The notes under the pieces were generated by a model. It searched no databases and was not told the DNA's origin. It saw only the letters and a program-made list of their open reading frames with translations. A stretch of 64,000 nucleotides of DNA, from positions 1 through 64,000 of the forward strand of contig NZ_WXVV01000012.1 in the NCBI RefSeq assembly GCF_013433315.1, given 5' to 3'. This document shows, one piece after another, positions 1 to 7,032 of this stretch. Origin of the DNA: Pseudomonas crudilactis. Lineage in GTDB: Bacteria; Pseudomonadota; Gammaproteobacteria; Pseudomonadales; Pseudomonadaceae. The stretch's first letter is position 1; every line of letters begins with the position of its first letter. A program made the position numbers and the translations under genes.

Positions 1-64
1 GGAGTATCCGCATCCGGATGGTTGAGAAAAACCGCTGACGGGACAAAGCACTGTTGATCAGAAG

Positions 65-988
65 TCATGAATCATTTCCAGGATTTGTATTGTCCGGGCT
101 GGCCTCTTCGCCGAGAAAATCGATCAAGGTACGCACCGACGGCAACAACCCGCGCCGCGATGGGAAAATCGCATGCACCACCCCGGACTTGGGCGCCCAA
201 CCCGGAATCAGCTCGACCACGCGTCCGGCGGCAATGTCCTCACGCACCACCACACTCGGCAAGTGCGCCACACCGACCCCGGCAATCACTGCCTGACGCA
301 AGGCGATCAGATCATCAGTGACCAGCCGTGGCGTATGGCGGATCAGCGCCGTGTTGTCATTCGGCCCCAGCAACTCCCACTGATACTCACGCTGCGCCGC
401 GCCCCAGTGCAGGCTCGGCAGTCCGTTGAGGTCCGCAGGCGAGGGCGGTGACGACAGGCGTTCGACAAACTGCGGGCTGCCGACCACTGATTGCGTACTG
501 TTGCCGAGCACTTTCATGACCATGTCGGTGTTCTCCAGTGGCGGAAAACGCACTCGCAGCGCAATGTCGAATCCTTCGTGAATCAAATCGACACGGCGGT
601 TGGTGCTCTCGATGAACAGCTCCACCAGCGGGTACTTGAGCATGTAACGCGTGAGCATCGGCCCGACCCACGAATTGAGCAGCGCCGTCGGGCAACTCAG
701 GCGCACCAGGCCTTGTGGTTCGGAACGATTGCGCTCGATCAGCTCGGCGGCGCTTTCGGCCTCGACGCGCATCGCAAGGCAGCGCTGGTAGTAGGCTTGA
801 CCGATTTCGGTCAATGAACAGTGGCGACTGGTGCGGTGCAGCAGGCGCACGCCGAGGCGTTCTTCCAGTTCGGAAATCCGTCGGCTGAGCTTTGATTTGG
901 GCATGTCCAGCGCCCGCCCGGCTGCAGCGAAACCATGATGTTCGACTACTTGGGTGAAGTAGTAGAGGGTGTTGAGGTCTTCCACCAT
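65..988 (-). CDS. LysR-family transcriptional regulator
   Basis: A 307-residue protein of normal LysR length. The N-terminal winged helix-turn-helix (residues about 1-60) includes GRALDMPKSKLSRRISELE. The rest matches the periplasmic-binding-like effector domain in layout. It is transcribed away from the pirin gene at 1093 across a short gap with an inverted repeat, the usual arrangement in which a LysR protein controls its divergent neighbour and itself. The effector is not deducible. The ATG at 986-988 gives the full helix-turn-helix, so the start is well supported. Regulation of the pirin gene is inference. Confidence 0.93.
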   Translation of the reverse strand: MVEDLNTLYYFTQVVEHHGFAAAGRALDMPKSKLSRRISELEERLGVRLLHRTSRHCSLTEIGQAYYQRCLAMRVEAESAAELIERNRSEPQGLVRLSCPTALLNSWVGPMLTRYMLKYPLVELFIESTNRRVDLIHEGFDIALRVRFPPLENTDMVMKVLGNSTQSVVGSPQFVERLSSPPSPADLNGLPSLHWGAAQREYQWELLGPNDNTALIRHTPRLVTDDLIALRQAVIAGVGVAHLPSVVVREDIAAGRVVELIPGWAPKSGVVHAIFPSRRGLLPSVRTLIDFLGEEASPDNTNPGNDS

Positions 989-1043
989 CGTTCTCCATAT
1001 AGAACGCTAAGGCTGATTTTTGCAGTCTAGTGCATTAATGGTC

Positions 1044-1064
1044 ATGGATTTAAGCTTGATCCAT
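1044..1064. promoter_or_regulatory. candidate LysR operator between divergent genes
   Basis: An inverted repeat with six-base arms, ATGGAT and ATCCAT, separated by nine bases, sits in the roughly 100-base gap between the LysR gene and the pirin gene. Size and position suit a LysR-type binding site. Binding is inferred from position only. Confidence 0.4.
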
Positions 1065-1092
1065 CGCATCACTCACCCTATTGGAGACGACC

Positions 1093-1959
1093 ATGAAAAA
1101 TATCATCGGTATCTACACCAGCCCGCGCGGCCATTGGGTCGGCGATGGTTTCCCGGTTCGCACGCTGTTTTCCTACGACAACCTGGGCAAGCACATCAGC
1201 CCATTCCTGCTGCTCGATCACGCCGGCCCTGCCGATTTCACCCCGACCACCGAACGCCGTGGCGTTGGTCAGCATCCGCACCGTGGGTTCGAAACCGTGA
1301 CTATCGTGTATGAAGGCGAAGTGCAGCACCGCGACTCGACCGGCAGCGGCGGCATCATCGGCCCGGGCGATGTGCAATGGATGACCGCGGCGTCGGGGAT
1401 CCTCCACGAGGAATTCCACTCGGAAAACTTCGCCAAGACCGGCGGCAAACTGGAAATGGTCCAGCTGTGGGTCAACCTGCCGGCCAAGGACAAAATGGCC
1501 GCGCCGGGTTACCAGACCATTCTCGACCGCGACATCCCGAGCATCGCGCTCAAGGACAACGCGGGCAGCCTACGGCTGATCGCCGGTGAGTTCGATGGCC
1601 ACACCGGTCCGTCGCGCACCTTCACACCGATCGACGTGTGGGATCTGCGCCTCAACGCCGGCAAGTTGCTGACGCTGGATCTGCACGAAGGCCGCAATAC
1701 CGCGCTGGTGGTGTTGAAAGGCTCGGTGCAGGTCAACGGTGTGGAATCGGTGCGCGAAGGGCAGTTGGCGCTGTTCGAACGTGACGGCCATCAGTTGACG
1801 CTCGAAGCCAGCCAGGACGCGGTGGTGTTGCTGCTCAGCGGCGAGCCGATCGACGAACCGATCGTCGGCCACGGCCCGTTCGTGATGAACACCGAGCAGG
1901 AAATTCACCAGGCGTTCGCCGACTTCCAGTCCGGCCGCTTCGGCCAGATGCACGCTTAA
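1093..1959 (+). CDS. pirin-family bicupin protein
   Basis: A 288-residue pirin-like protein, the usual size. The N-terminal cupin carries the metal-ligand pattern His-x-His in GVGQHPHRGFET and His-x-Glu in SGILHEEF, corresponding to the three His and one Glu of characterised pirins. Family members bind iron; some, such as E. coli YhhW, act as quercetin dioxygenases and others are stress or redox responsive. The start is taken at the ATG at 1093 because GGAGA lies a few bases upstream; a TTG at 1081 is in frame but overlaps that ribosome-binding site. Likely controlled by the divergent LysR gene. Substrate unknown. Confidence 0.93.
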   Translation: MKNIIGIYTSPRGHWVGDGFPVRTLFSYDNLGKHISPFLLLDHAGPADFTPTTERRGVGQHPHRGFETVTIVYEGEVQHRDSTGSGGIIGPGDVQWMTAASGILHEEFHSENFAKTGGKLEMVQLWVNLPAKDKMAAPGYQTILDRDIPSIALKDNAGSLRLIAGEFDGHTGPSRTFTPIDVWDLRLNAGKLLTLDLHEGRNTALVVLKGSVQVNGVESVREGQLALFERDGHQLTLEASQDAVVLLLSGEPIDEPIVGHGPFVMNTEQEIHQAFADFQSGRFGQMHA

Positions 1960-1960
1960 C

Positions 1961-2068
1961 GCACAACCACTCAACGACATCGAAGGGCTGGGCACGCTGT
2001 TCTCCAATCACATCCCGGATTACCGCAACCTGTTCACCAGCTACAACAGCCTGACCAACGGTAAGTAA
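1961..2068 (+). pseudogene. possible C-terminal remnant of an unidentified gene
   Basis: Just after the pirin stop, one frame reads 35 codons of protein-like sequence ending at TAA 2066-2068. It contains GLGTLFSNHIPDYRNLFTS and ends SLTNGK. There is no start codon or ribosome-binding site, and in that frame the upstream DNA lies inside the pirin gene. It looks like the tail of a deleted gene fused to this spot. I do not recognise the family. Confidence 0.35.
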
Positions 2069-2088
2069 CTCCGGGCATATGCAATACC

Positions 2089-2177
2089 TGTAGGAGTGAG
2101 CCTGCTCGCGATAGCGGTGGGTCAGTCAACGAGATTTCGACTGATACCCCGCCATCGCGAGCAGGCTCACTCCTACA
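2089..2177. repeat. REP-type inverted pair (GTGAGCCTGCTCGCGATAG class)
   Basis: Two copies of a roughly 30-base REP sequence face each other, from TGTAGGAGTGAGCCTGCTCG to its complement ending in CTCACTCCTACA, around a loop. The same class recurs at 20406-20494 and as a single copy at 50274. Such elements are dispersed by RAYT transposases in Pseudomonas; none is present here. Together with the remnant at 1961-2068 it fills the 327-base gap before the next gene. Confidence 0.9.
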
Positions 2178-2286
2178 AGGGTTTTGCGGTGTTTTTGCGC
2201 AGGCGTTCATGCTCTGAAATCAATTGCTCCTACACTTGCTCAATCTGTGCGATCTTCTCGCGATTGGCCCCCGTCGGAGTTGTTTG

Positions 2287-3729
2287 ATGCTGTCTCTGCT
2301 CACCGAACATCCGTTGTTCTGCGCGTTGATCCTGATCCTTCTCGATCTCGGTCTGTGGCGTCTGATCAGTTCCCATGGCAGCGAGTGGAAACTGCTGGTG
2401 CGGGTGCTGATTTTCACGCTGTTCAGCGTGCTGCTGTTCAACGAAGGCCTCAACCCGATGGAGCCGGCGCCGTGGGCCGACAACGTGCCACTGCACCTGG
2501 CGGCGACCGGGTTGCAGATCGGCTGGTGGCTGTTCGGTGCGCGGACTTTGACGGTGTTGATCGGCGCTGTGATGATGCAACGGGTCGGCCACACCGGACG
2601 ACTGTTGCAGGACTTGCTCGGCGCGGTGATTTTCCTCATCGCGATCATTGCCGCGCTGGCCTATGTGCTGGATCTGCCGGTCAAAGGCGTGCTCGCCACC
2701 TCCGGCGCCTTGGCGATCATTGTCGGTCTGGCCTTGCAGAGCACGCTCAGCGACGTGTTCTCCGGGATCGTCCTCAACACCACCAAGCCTTATCAACTGG
2801 ATGACTGGATTTCCATCGACGGCACTGAAGGCCGGGTCACCGATATCGACTGGCGCGCCACGCGCCTGCAAACCAGTCAGGGCAGCATGGCGGTGATCCC
2901 CAACTCGCTGGCGGCCAAGGCCAAGATCATCAACTTCAGCCGGCCGAGCAATATGTTCGGCGTCGCGGTCAGCGTGCAGGTCAGCCCGCATGCGCGGCCC
3001 AGTTCGGTGATCGATGCGCTGGAACGGGCGATGCAGGGCTGTCGGCAACTGCTCGATATACCTGCTCCGAGCGTCGCACTGAAAAGCTCCGGCAGCAGCG
3101 GTGCGGAATACGAGATCAGCGGTTTTGTCGCTTCGATGGGTGAGAAGCGCGTGGTGCGCAATCAACTGTTTGACCTGGCGTATCGGCATTTGCAGGCGTC
3201 CGGGGTCAATCTGCTGTCGAGCGATGAAAGCACTGCGCCGACCAACCTGTCGCGGCCTCGGGCGCTGCTCGACAGTTCGCCAATCTTCTCCACCCTGCGT
3301 CAGGAGGAAAAAGACACCTTCAGTCAGAACATGAGCCAGCAAACCTTCCGCGCCGGTGAGGTCATTCTCGCGGGCGGCGAGGTCAGCGATCACCTGTTCA
3401 TTATTGAGTCCGGCGTGGTTTCGGTGACGTTGAAACGCCACGGTACGCCGTTCGAATCCGGGCGCATGGGGCCGGGGGAAGTGATTGGCGAGGCGGGGAT
3501 TCTGTCCGATTCCTCGTTGCCGGCGGACTTTTCGGCGAAGACCTTCTGCGTGCTGTACCGCATCGAAAAATCCTACCTCAAGCCGTGCCTCGATGCGCGT
3601 CATGACATCCACGACGCGATGCAGACGCTGCTCGATTACCGCTTGCACAAAGCGCAGTCCCTGACCGAGGAAGCGCCGGCGGTGGTACCGAAAAGAGGCT
3701 TTCTGCAGTGGCTGCGCAATCGCGCCTGA
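2287..3729 (+). CDS. MscS-family mechanosensitive channel with C-terminal cyclic-nucleotide-binding domain
   Basis: A 480-residue membrane protein. Several hydrophobic helices fill about the first 160 residues. The MscS pore helix and beta domain follow, with VLATSGALAIIVGLALQST and then LDDWISIDGTEGRVTDIDWR. From about residue 345 there is a Crp/cNMP-type beta-roll with SDHLFIIESGVVSV and GPGEVIGEAGIL. This resembles bacterial cyclic-nucleotide-gated MscS relatives, in which ligand binding rather than tension may open the pore. The ATG at 2287 is preceded by GGAG and starts with a hydrophobic segment. Ion selectivity and ligand are not deducible. Confidence 0.93.
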   Translation: MLSLLTEHPLFCALILILLDLGLWRLISSHGSEWKLLVRVLIFTLFSVLLFNEGLNPMEPAPWADNVPLHLAATGLQIGWWLFGARTLTVLIGAVMMQRVGHTGRLLQDLLGAVIFLIAIIAALAYVLDLPVKGVLATSGALAIIVGLALQSTLSDVFSGIVLNTTKPYQLDDWISIDGTEGRVTDIDWRATRLQTSQGSMAVIPNSLAAKAKIINFSRPSNMFGVAVSVQVSPHARPSSVIDALERAMQGCRQLLDIPAPSVALKSSGSSGAEYEISGFVASMGEKRVVRNQLFDLAYRHLQASGVNLLSSDESTAPTNLSRPRALLDSSPIFSTLRQEEKDTFSQNMSQQTFRAGEVILAGGEVSDHLFIIESGVVSVTLKRHGTPFESGRMGPGEVIGEAGILSDSSLPADFSAKTFCVLYRIEKSYLKPCLDARHDIHDAMQTLLDYRLHKAQSLTEEAPAVVPKRGFLQWLRNRA

Positions 3730-3733
3730 AGGG

Positions 3734-4309
3734 TCAGGCGCCGAGTTTCTGTTCCAGATGCAAGCGCACCTGTGGCCACTCGTCGTCGATGATGCTGAAA
3801 CGGACCGAATTGCGCTTGCGCCCGTCCGGCATGATCCGCTCATGCCGGACGATGCCTTCCTGCTGCGCACCAAGACGCAGGATCGCGTTGCGTGACTTCT
3901 GGTTGTTCTCGTCGGTGGTGAACTGTACGCGCACACAATCGAGCACGTCGAAGGCGTGACACAGCATCAGGTACTTGGCTTCGGTGTTGACGAAGGATTT
4001 CTGCCAACTCGCGGAGATCCAGCTGCTGCCGATTTCCAGCTTGCGATTGAGCGGGTCGATCTTCCAGAAACGTGTTGAACCGATCACTTCGCCAGTGTCT
4101 TTCAATACGATGACAAATGGCATTACCGTGCCGGCGTCACGGCCATCGAGCGCTTTTTTCAGGTAGTTGTCGACGGTGCTGGCCGACGGCACCACGGTGA
4201 CGGTGAGATTCCACAGCTCGCCGTCGGCGGCGGCATGGAGCAGGGCAGCGGCGTCGGCATACTGAAGCGGGCGCAAGAGGATGCGCTGACCTTGCAGCGT
4301 GGTTGGCAT
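3734..4309 (-). CDS. GNAT-family N-acetyltransferase (RimJ/RimL-like)
   Basis: A 191-residue acetyltransferase. It starts GQRILLRPLQYADAAALL, typical of RimJ/RimL-like GNAT proteins that use acetyl-CoA on N-terminal amines or small amines. Further family-like segments are GEVIGSTRFWKIDP in the central sheet and TDENNQKSRNAILRLGAQQEG near the acetyl-CoA site, followed by a C-terminal strand. It converges with the MscS gene and is divergent from xthA. Substrate unknown. Confidence 0.88.
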   Translation of the reverse strand: MPTTLQGQRILLRPLQYADAAALLHAAADGELWNLTVTVVPSASTVDNYLKKALDGRDAGTVMPFVIVLKDTGEVIGSTRFWKIDPLNRKLEIGSSWISASWQKSFVNTEAKYLMLCHAFDVLDCVRVQFTTDENNQKSRNAILRLGAQQEGIVRHERIMPDGRKRNSVRFSIIDDEWPQVRLHLEQKLGA

Positions 4310-4438
4310 GGGATTCCGGTCTCGGCAGTGCGGGCGAAAGGCGAGCGCCTATTACGCCGTACCGGGCGGATCCGATGCAACCGCCGCGATGATTGCAGGG
4401 TCAGATTTTTTACAGCCCATGGGCAGGAGCCTCAGCCG

Positions 4439-5233
4439 ATGAAAAACCTGCGGATCGCCACCTACAACGTCAATGGCCTGCGCGCACGCTTGCCAAACCT
4501 GCTGGACTGGCTCAAGCGCGAACAGCCGGACATTGCCTGCCTGCAAGAACTCAAATCCGTCGACACGGCGTTCCCCGCCGCCGAACTGGAAGCCGCTGGT
4601 TACGGCGCGATCTGGCAGGGTCAAGCTTCGTGGAACGGCGTGGCGATTCTCGCCCGCGATGCGCAGCCACTGGAGAGCCGGCGCGGTCTGCCGGGCGATC
4701 CGGATGACAAGCACAGTCGTTATCTGGAGGCAGCGGTGCACGGCGTACTGGTCGGCTGCCTGTATCTGCCCAACGGCAATCCGCAGCCTGGGCCAAAATT
4801 CGATTACAAACTGGCCTGGTTTGAACGATTGATCAGCTATGCGAAAGACCTGCAAAGCAGCGATCACCCGGTGGTGCTGGCGGGTGACTACAACGTCGTG
4901 CCCACCGACATGGACATCTACAACACTCGTTCCTGGCTCAAGGATGCGTTGCTGCAACCGCAGAGCCGCGAGTGTTATCAGCGCTTGCTCGATCAGGGCT
5001 GGACCGATTCGCTGCGGCATCTGTATCCCGCGGATCGGCTCTATACGTTTTGGGATTACTTCCGGCAGCATTGGCAAACCAACTCCGGTTTGCGCATCGA
5101 TCATCTATTGCTCAACCCGGCGCTGAGCCCGTACTTGCAGGAAGCCGGGGTAGACGCCTGGGTGCGCAACGAACCCCACGCCAGTGACCATGCGCCAACG
5201 TGGATTCGTATCGGCTCACGCAAGAAACGCTAG
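4439..5233 (+). CDS. xthA: exodeoxyribonuclease III (AP endonuclease, ExoIII family)
   Basis: A 264-residue endonuclease/exonuclease/phosphatase-fold protein. Visible motifs run in order: ATYNVNGLRARL near the N-terminus, CLQELKS with the metal-binding Glu, LAGDYNVVPTDMD with the catalytic Asp/Asn pair, and HASDHAPTW at the C-terminus with the Asp-His pair. ExoIII cleaves at abasic sites and degrades duplex DNA from 3' ends in base-excision repair. The ATG at 4439 begins directly before the first conserved strand and has AGGAG upstream. Pseudomonas may carry more than one ExoIII paralogue, so the exact symbol is less certain than the family. Confidence 0.92.
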   Translation: MKNLRIATYNVNGLRARLPNLLDWLKREQPDIACLQELKSVDTAFPAAELEAAGYGAIWQGQASWNGVAILARDAQPLESRRGLPGDPDDKHSRYLEAAVHGVLVGCLYLPNGNPQPGPKFDYKLAWFERLISYAKDLQSSDHPVVLAGDYNVVPTDMDIYNTRSWLKDALLQPQSRECYQRLLDQGWTDSLRHLYPADRLYTFWDYFRQHWQTNSGLRIDHLLLNPALSPYLQEAGVDAWVRNEPHASDHAPTWIRIGSRKKR

Positions 5234-5334
5234 TGGGCGATTGGCGAAATCAATTGTCGAAAACACTGCCCGATCCCGTATACATGGCGACCATCAACGC
5301 AGTGACCTGCGGCCCCATGCATAAGGACCGAGCA

Positions 5335-6168
5335 ATGAGCGAGCCACGCCTGACGAATCTGAAGCTGTACCTGCAACGCCTCGGTTTCGAAACGCCACCA
5401 GCACCGACACTCGAGACCTTGCGTCTCCTGCAATTGCGCCATACCGGCGTGTTTCCTTTCGAGAACCTGGCGACGATTACCGGGGCTCCGGTGTTGATCG
5501 ATCTGCCGTCCATCGAGGAAAAAGTCCTGCTCGGTGGGCGCGGTGGCTACTGCTATGAGCTGAATAACCTGTTCTTTGCCTTGTTGCTGGAATTGGGTTT
5601 CGACGCTCGGGCCATCAGCGGGCGGGTGGTGATGAATCAGCCGGAAGGCAGCTGGACGGCACGCACGCACCGTTTGAGTCTGGTGACCATCGACGACGTG
5701 CGTTACATCAGCGATGTCGGCTTCGGTGGCATGGTCCCGACCGCGCCGCTGCTCCTCGACACCGAGACCGAGCAAGCGACCCCTCACGAACCGTATCGCA
5801 TTGAAAAGCAGGCCGACGGCTACATGCTGCGTGCCAACGTAACGGGTGAATGGCGGCCGATGTACCTGTTTGACCTGCAACGCCAGGAAGACATCGATTA
5901 CACCATTGGCAACTGGTATGTCTCGACGCATCCAGAGTCGCCGTTCACCCAGCGTCTGATGGTCGCGCGCACGGGTAATGGCTGGCGCAAGACCCTGAAC
6001 AACGGCAGTTTCGCTGTTCATCGCATGGGCGCCAACAGTGAGCGACGCGAGGTAACGCAGGTCGATGAGCTGATTGAATTGCTGGCGCGCGAGTTTGCTC
6101 TGCACCTGCCGGATCTGCCCCACATACGGCAAGCTCTGGCGCGGATGATCGTACCGGCTTCCGTTTAG
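5335..6168 (+). CDS. nat: arylamine N-acetyltransferase
   Basis: A 277-residue NAT enzyme of normal length. The catalytic triad is visible: Cys73 in GGRGGYCYELNN, His112 in ARTHRLSLV and Asp127 in ISDVGFGG. These enzymes transfer acetyl from acetyl-CoA to arylamines and hydrazines through a Cys-acetyl intermediate in the cytoplasm. The ATG at 5335 is chosen because MSEPRLTNLKLYLQRLG is the usual N-terminus of the family. Its stop codon overlaps the stop of the convergent brnA gene. Natural substrate unknown. Confidence 0.95.
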   Translation: MSEPRLTNLKLYLQRLGFETPPAPTLETLRLLQLRHTGVFPFENLATITGAPVLIDLPSIEEKVLLGGRGGYCYELNNLFFALLLELGFDARAISGRVVMNQPEGSWTARTHRLSLVTIDDVRYISDVGFGGMVPTAPLLLDTETEQATPHEPYRIEKQADGYMLRANVTGEWRPMYLFDLQRQEDIDYTIGNWYVSTHPESPFTQRLMVARTGNGWRKTLNNGSFAVHRMGANSERREVTQVDELIELLAREFALHLPDLPHIRQALARMIVPASV

Positions 6169-6491
6169 GGTTTGGCGTCGGGCTCCAGCACTCGGCGGAT
6201 TTCCCCGACCGCTGCCGACAGTTTTTTCTCGAGACCCTTGAGGTCTGCGGCGGTGATGCCTTTCTTGAATTGCCCGCTCGATTCGGCTTGTTCCGGTTTG
6301 GCAACGGCGTCGAGCAGGGCATGACGCAGGGTGTTATTGATCACCGTCTGATAACCGAACCCTTCGTTCTCCGCGACCGTACGCGCCGCTTCGATGACGG
6401 CGTCGTCGAGCATGATGGTGATGCGGGTTTTGCCTTTGTTTGACGCCACTGCGCCGCGTTTGCCCTGAGAAAAGTCATATTCGTCTTGCAT
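6165..6491 (-). CDS. brnA: BrnA-family antitoxin
   Basis: A 108-residue protein with a ribbon-helix-helix-like segment TRITIMLDDAVIEAARTVAE and a following INNTLRHAL helix. It lies three bases downstream of the BrnT toxin gene on the same strand, the standard toxin-first order of BrnTA modules. BrnA normally neutralises BrnT and represses the operon through its RHH domain. The tail after residue 65 is charged. Assignment rests on the neighbour plus the RHH pattern. Confidence 0.85.
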   Translation of the reverse strand: MQDEYDFSQGKRGAVASNKGKTRITIMLDDAVIEAARTVAENEGFGYQTVINNTLRHALLDAVAKPEQAESSGQFKKGITAADLKGLEKKLSAAVGEIRRVLEPDAKP

Positions 6492-6494
6492 CGA

Positions 6495-6782
6495 TCAAGC
6501 CTCCAGAAAATAAGCGCTACGTTCGCTGGGTGTGGCGACACGTGCAGAAATGATTCGAACGACATTCGCATCCCGGTAACTGTAAGCAACGACCAACAAG
6601 CGCCCTTTGCCGTTGAGGCCAATCGTGATCCAGCGCTGTTCGTCATGGTCGTTATCCTCGATCGTCAGTGCTCGTTCGTCGTCAAAGACCGGCCCGGTCT
6701 CGGCGAGGCTGACGCCTTTGTGCTTGAGTTTGTTGGCTGCGTTCTTGCTTTTGTCGTACTGAATTTCGAATAACTTAATTAT
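6495..6782 (-). CDS. brnT: BrnT-family ribonuclease toxin, non-standard start
   Basis: The coding sequence shows BrnT features: KLFEIQYDKSKNAANKLKHK, then GVSLAETGPVFDD, HDEQRWITIGLNGKGRLLVV and ARVATPSERSAYF. BrnT is a small RelE-fold ribonuclease that inhibits translation. No ATG, GTG or TTG exists at the expected start. The frame reads ATA ATT AAG TTA TTC, so ATA at 6780-6782 or ATT at 6777-6779 is the likely start; a nearby ATG is in another frame and meets a stop at once. It could be a rare-start gene, a leaderless transcript or a damaged toxin. Full length is about 95 residues. Confidence 0.75.
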   Translation of the reverse strand: MIKLFEIQYDKSKNAANKLKHKGVSLAETGPVFDDERALTIEDNDHDEQRWITIGLNGKGRLLVVAYSYRDANVVRIISARVATPSERSAYFLEA

Positions 6783-6784
6783 GC

Positions 6785-6799
6785 ATACTTTATATGTAT
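6785..6799. promoter_or_regulatory. candidate BrnA autoregulatory site
   Basis: An inverted repeat ATAC-N7-GTAT lies immediately upstream of the brnT coding start in an AT-rich patch that probably includes the promoter. RHH antitoxins bind such short repeats to repress their operons. Inference from position and symmetry. Confidence 0.35.
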
Positions 6800-6952
6800 A
6801 AAAAGAGCGCGACGGTGCCGTCGGTCGCCATGAACAATTCAGCCTAGTGCGCACGCGGGCAGGTGCAGGAAGGGATGTGTTGCCGGATTTGTGGGGGATG
6901 GGACCGGCGGGATAGAAGGTTGGGTGGCTACCTATCCATTTTGTGACTGACA

Positions 6953-6966
6953 AGTTGTATACAACT
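6953..6966. promoter_or_regulatory. 14-bp palindromic operator candidate upstream of NCS2 permease
   Basis: AGTTGTATACAACT is a perfect 14-base palindrome 66 bases upstream of the permease ATG. Its core TTGTATACAA is the shape of site bound by FadR-subfamily GntR regulators. A local GntR gene is absent, so any regulator would act from elsewhere. Confidence 0.45.
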
Positions 6967-7032
6967 CTATGGACATTTGTCACGAGTATTGAATACAGTG
7001 TGTGCATAACAAAAACCAGGGAACCCCCCACC

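Noticed and set aside
2224..2286. Extended N-terminus of the MscS protein
   Set aside because: The extra 21 codons begin with a non-ATG start and have no ribosome-binding site; ATG at 2287 has GGAG and a fitting membrane start.
2230..3936. 568-codon minus-strand frame over the MscS gene
   Set aside because: Shadow of the channel gene; low-complexity Arg/Gln/His-rich translation, no start signals.
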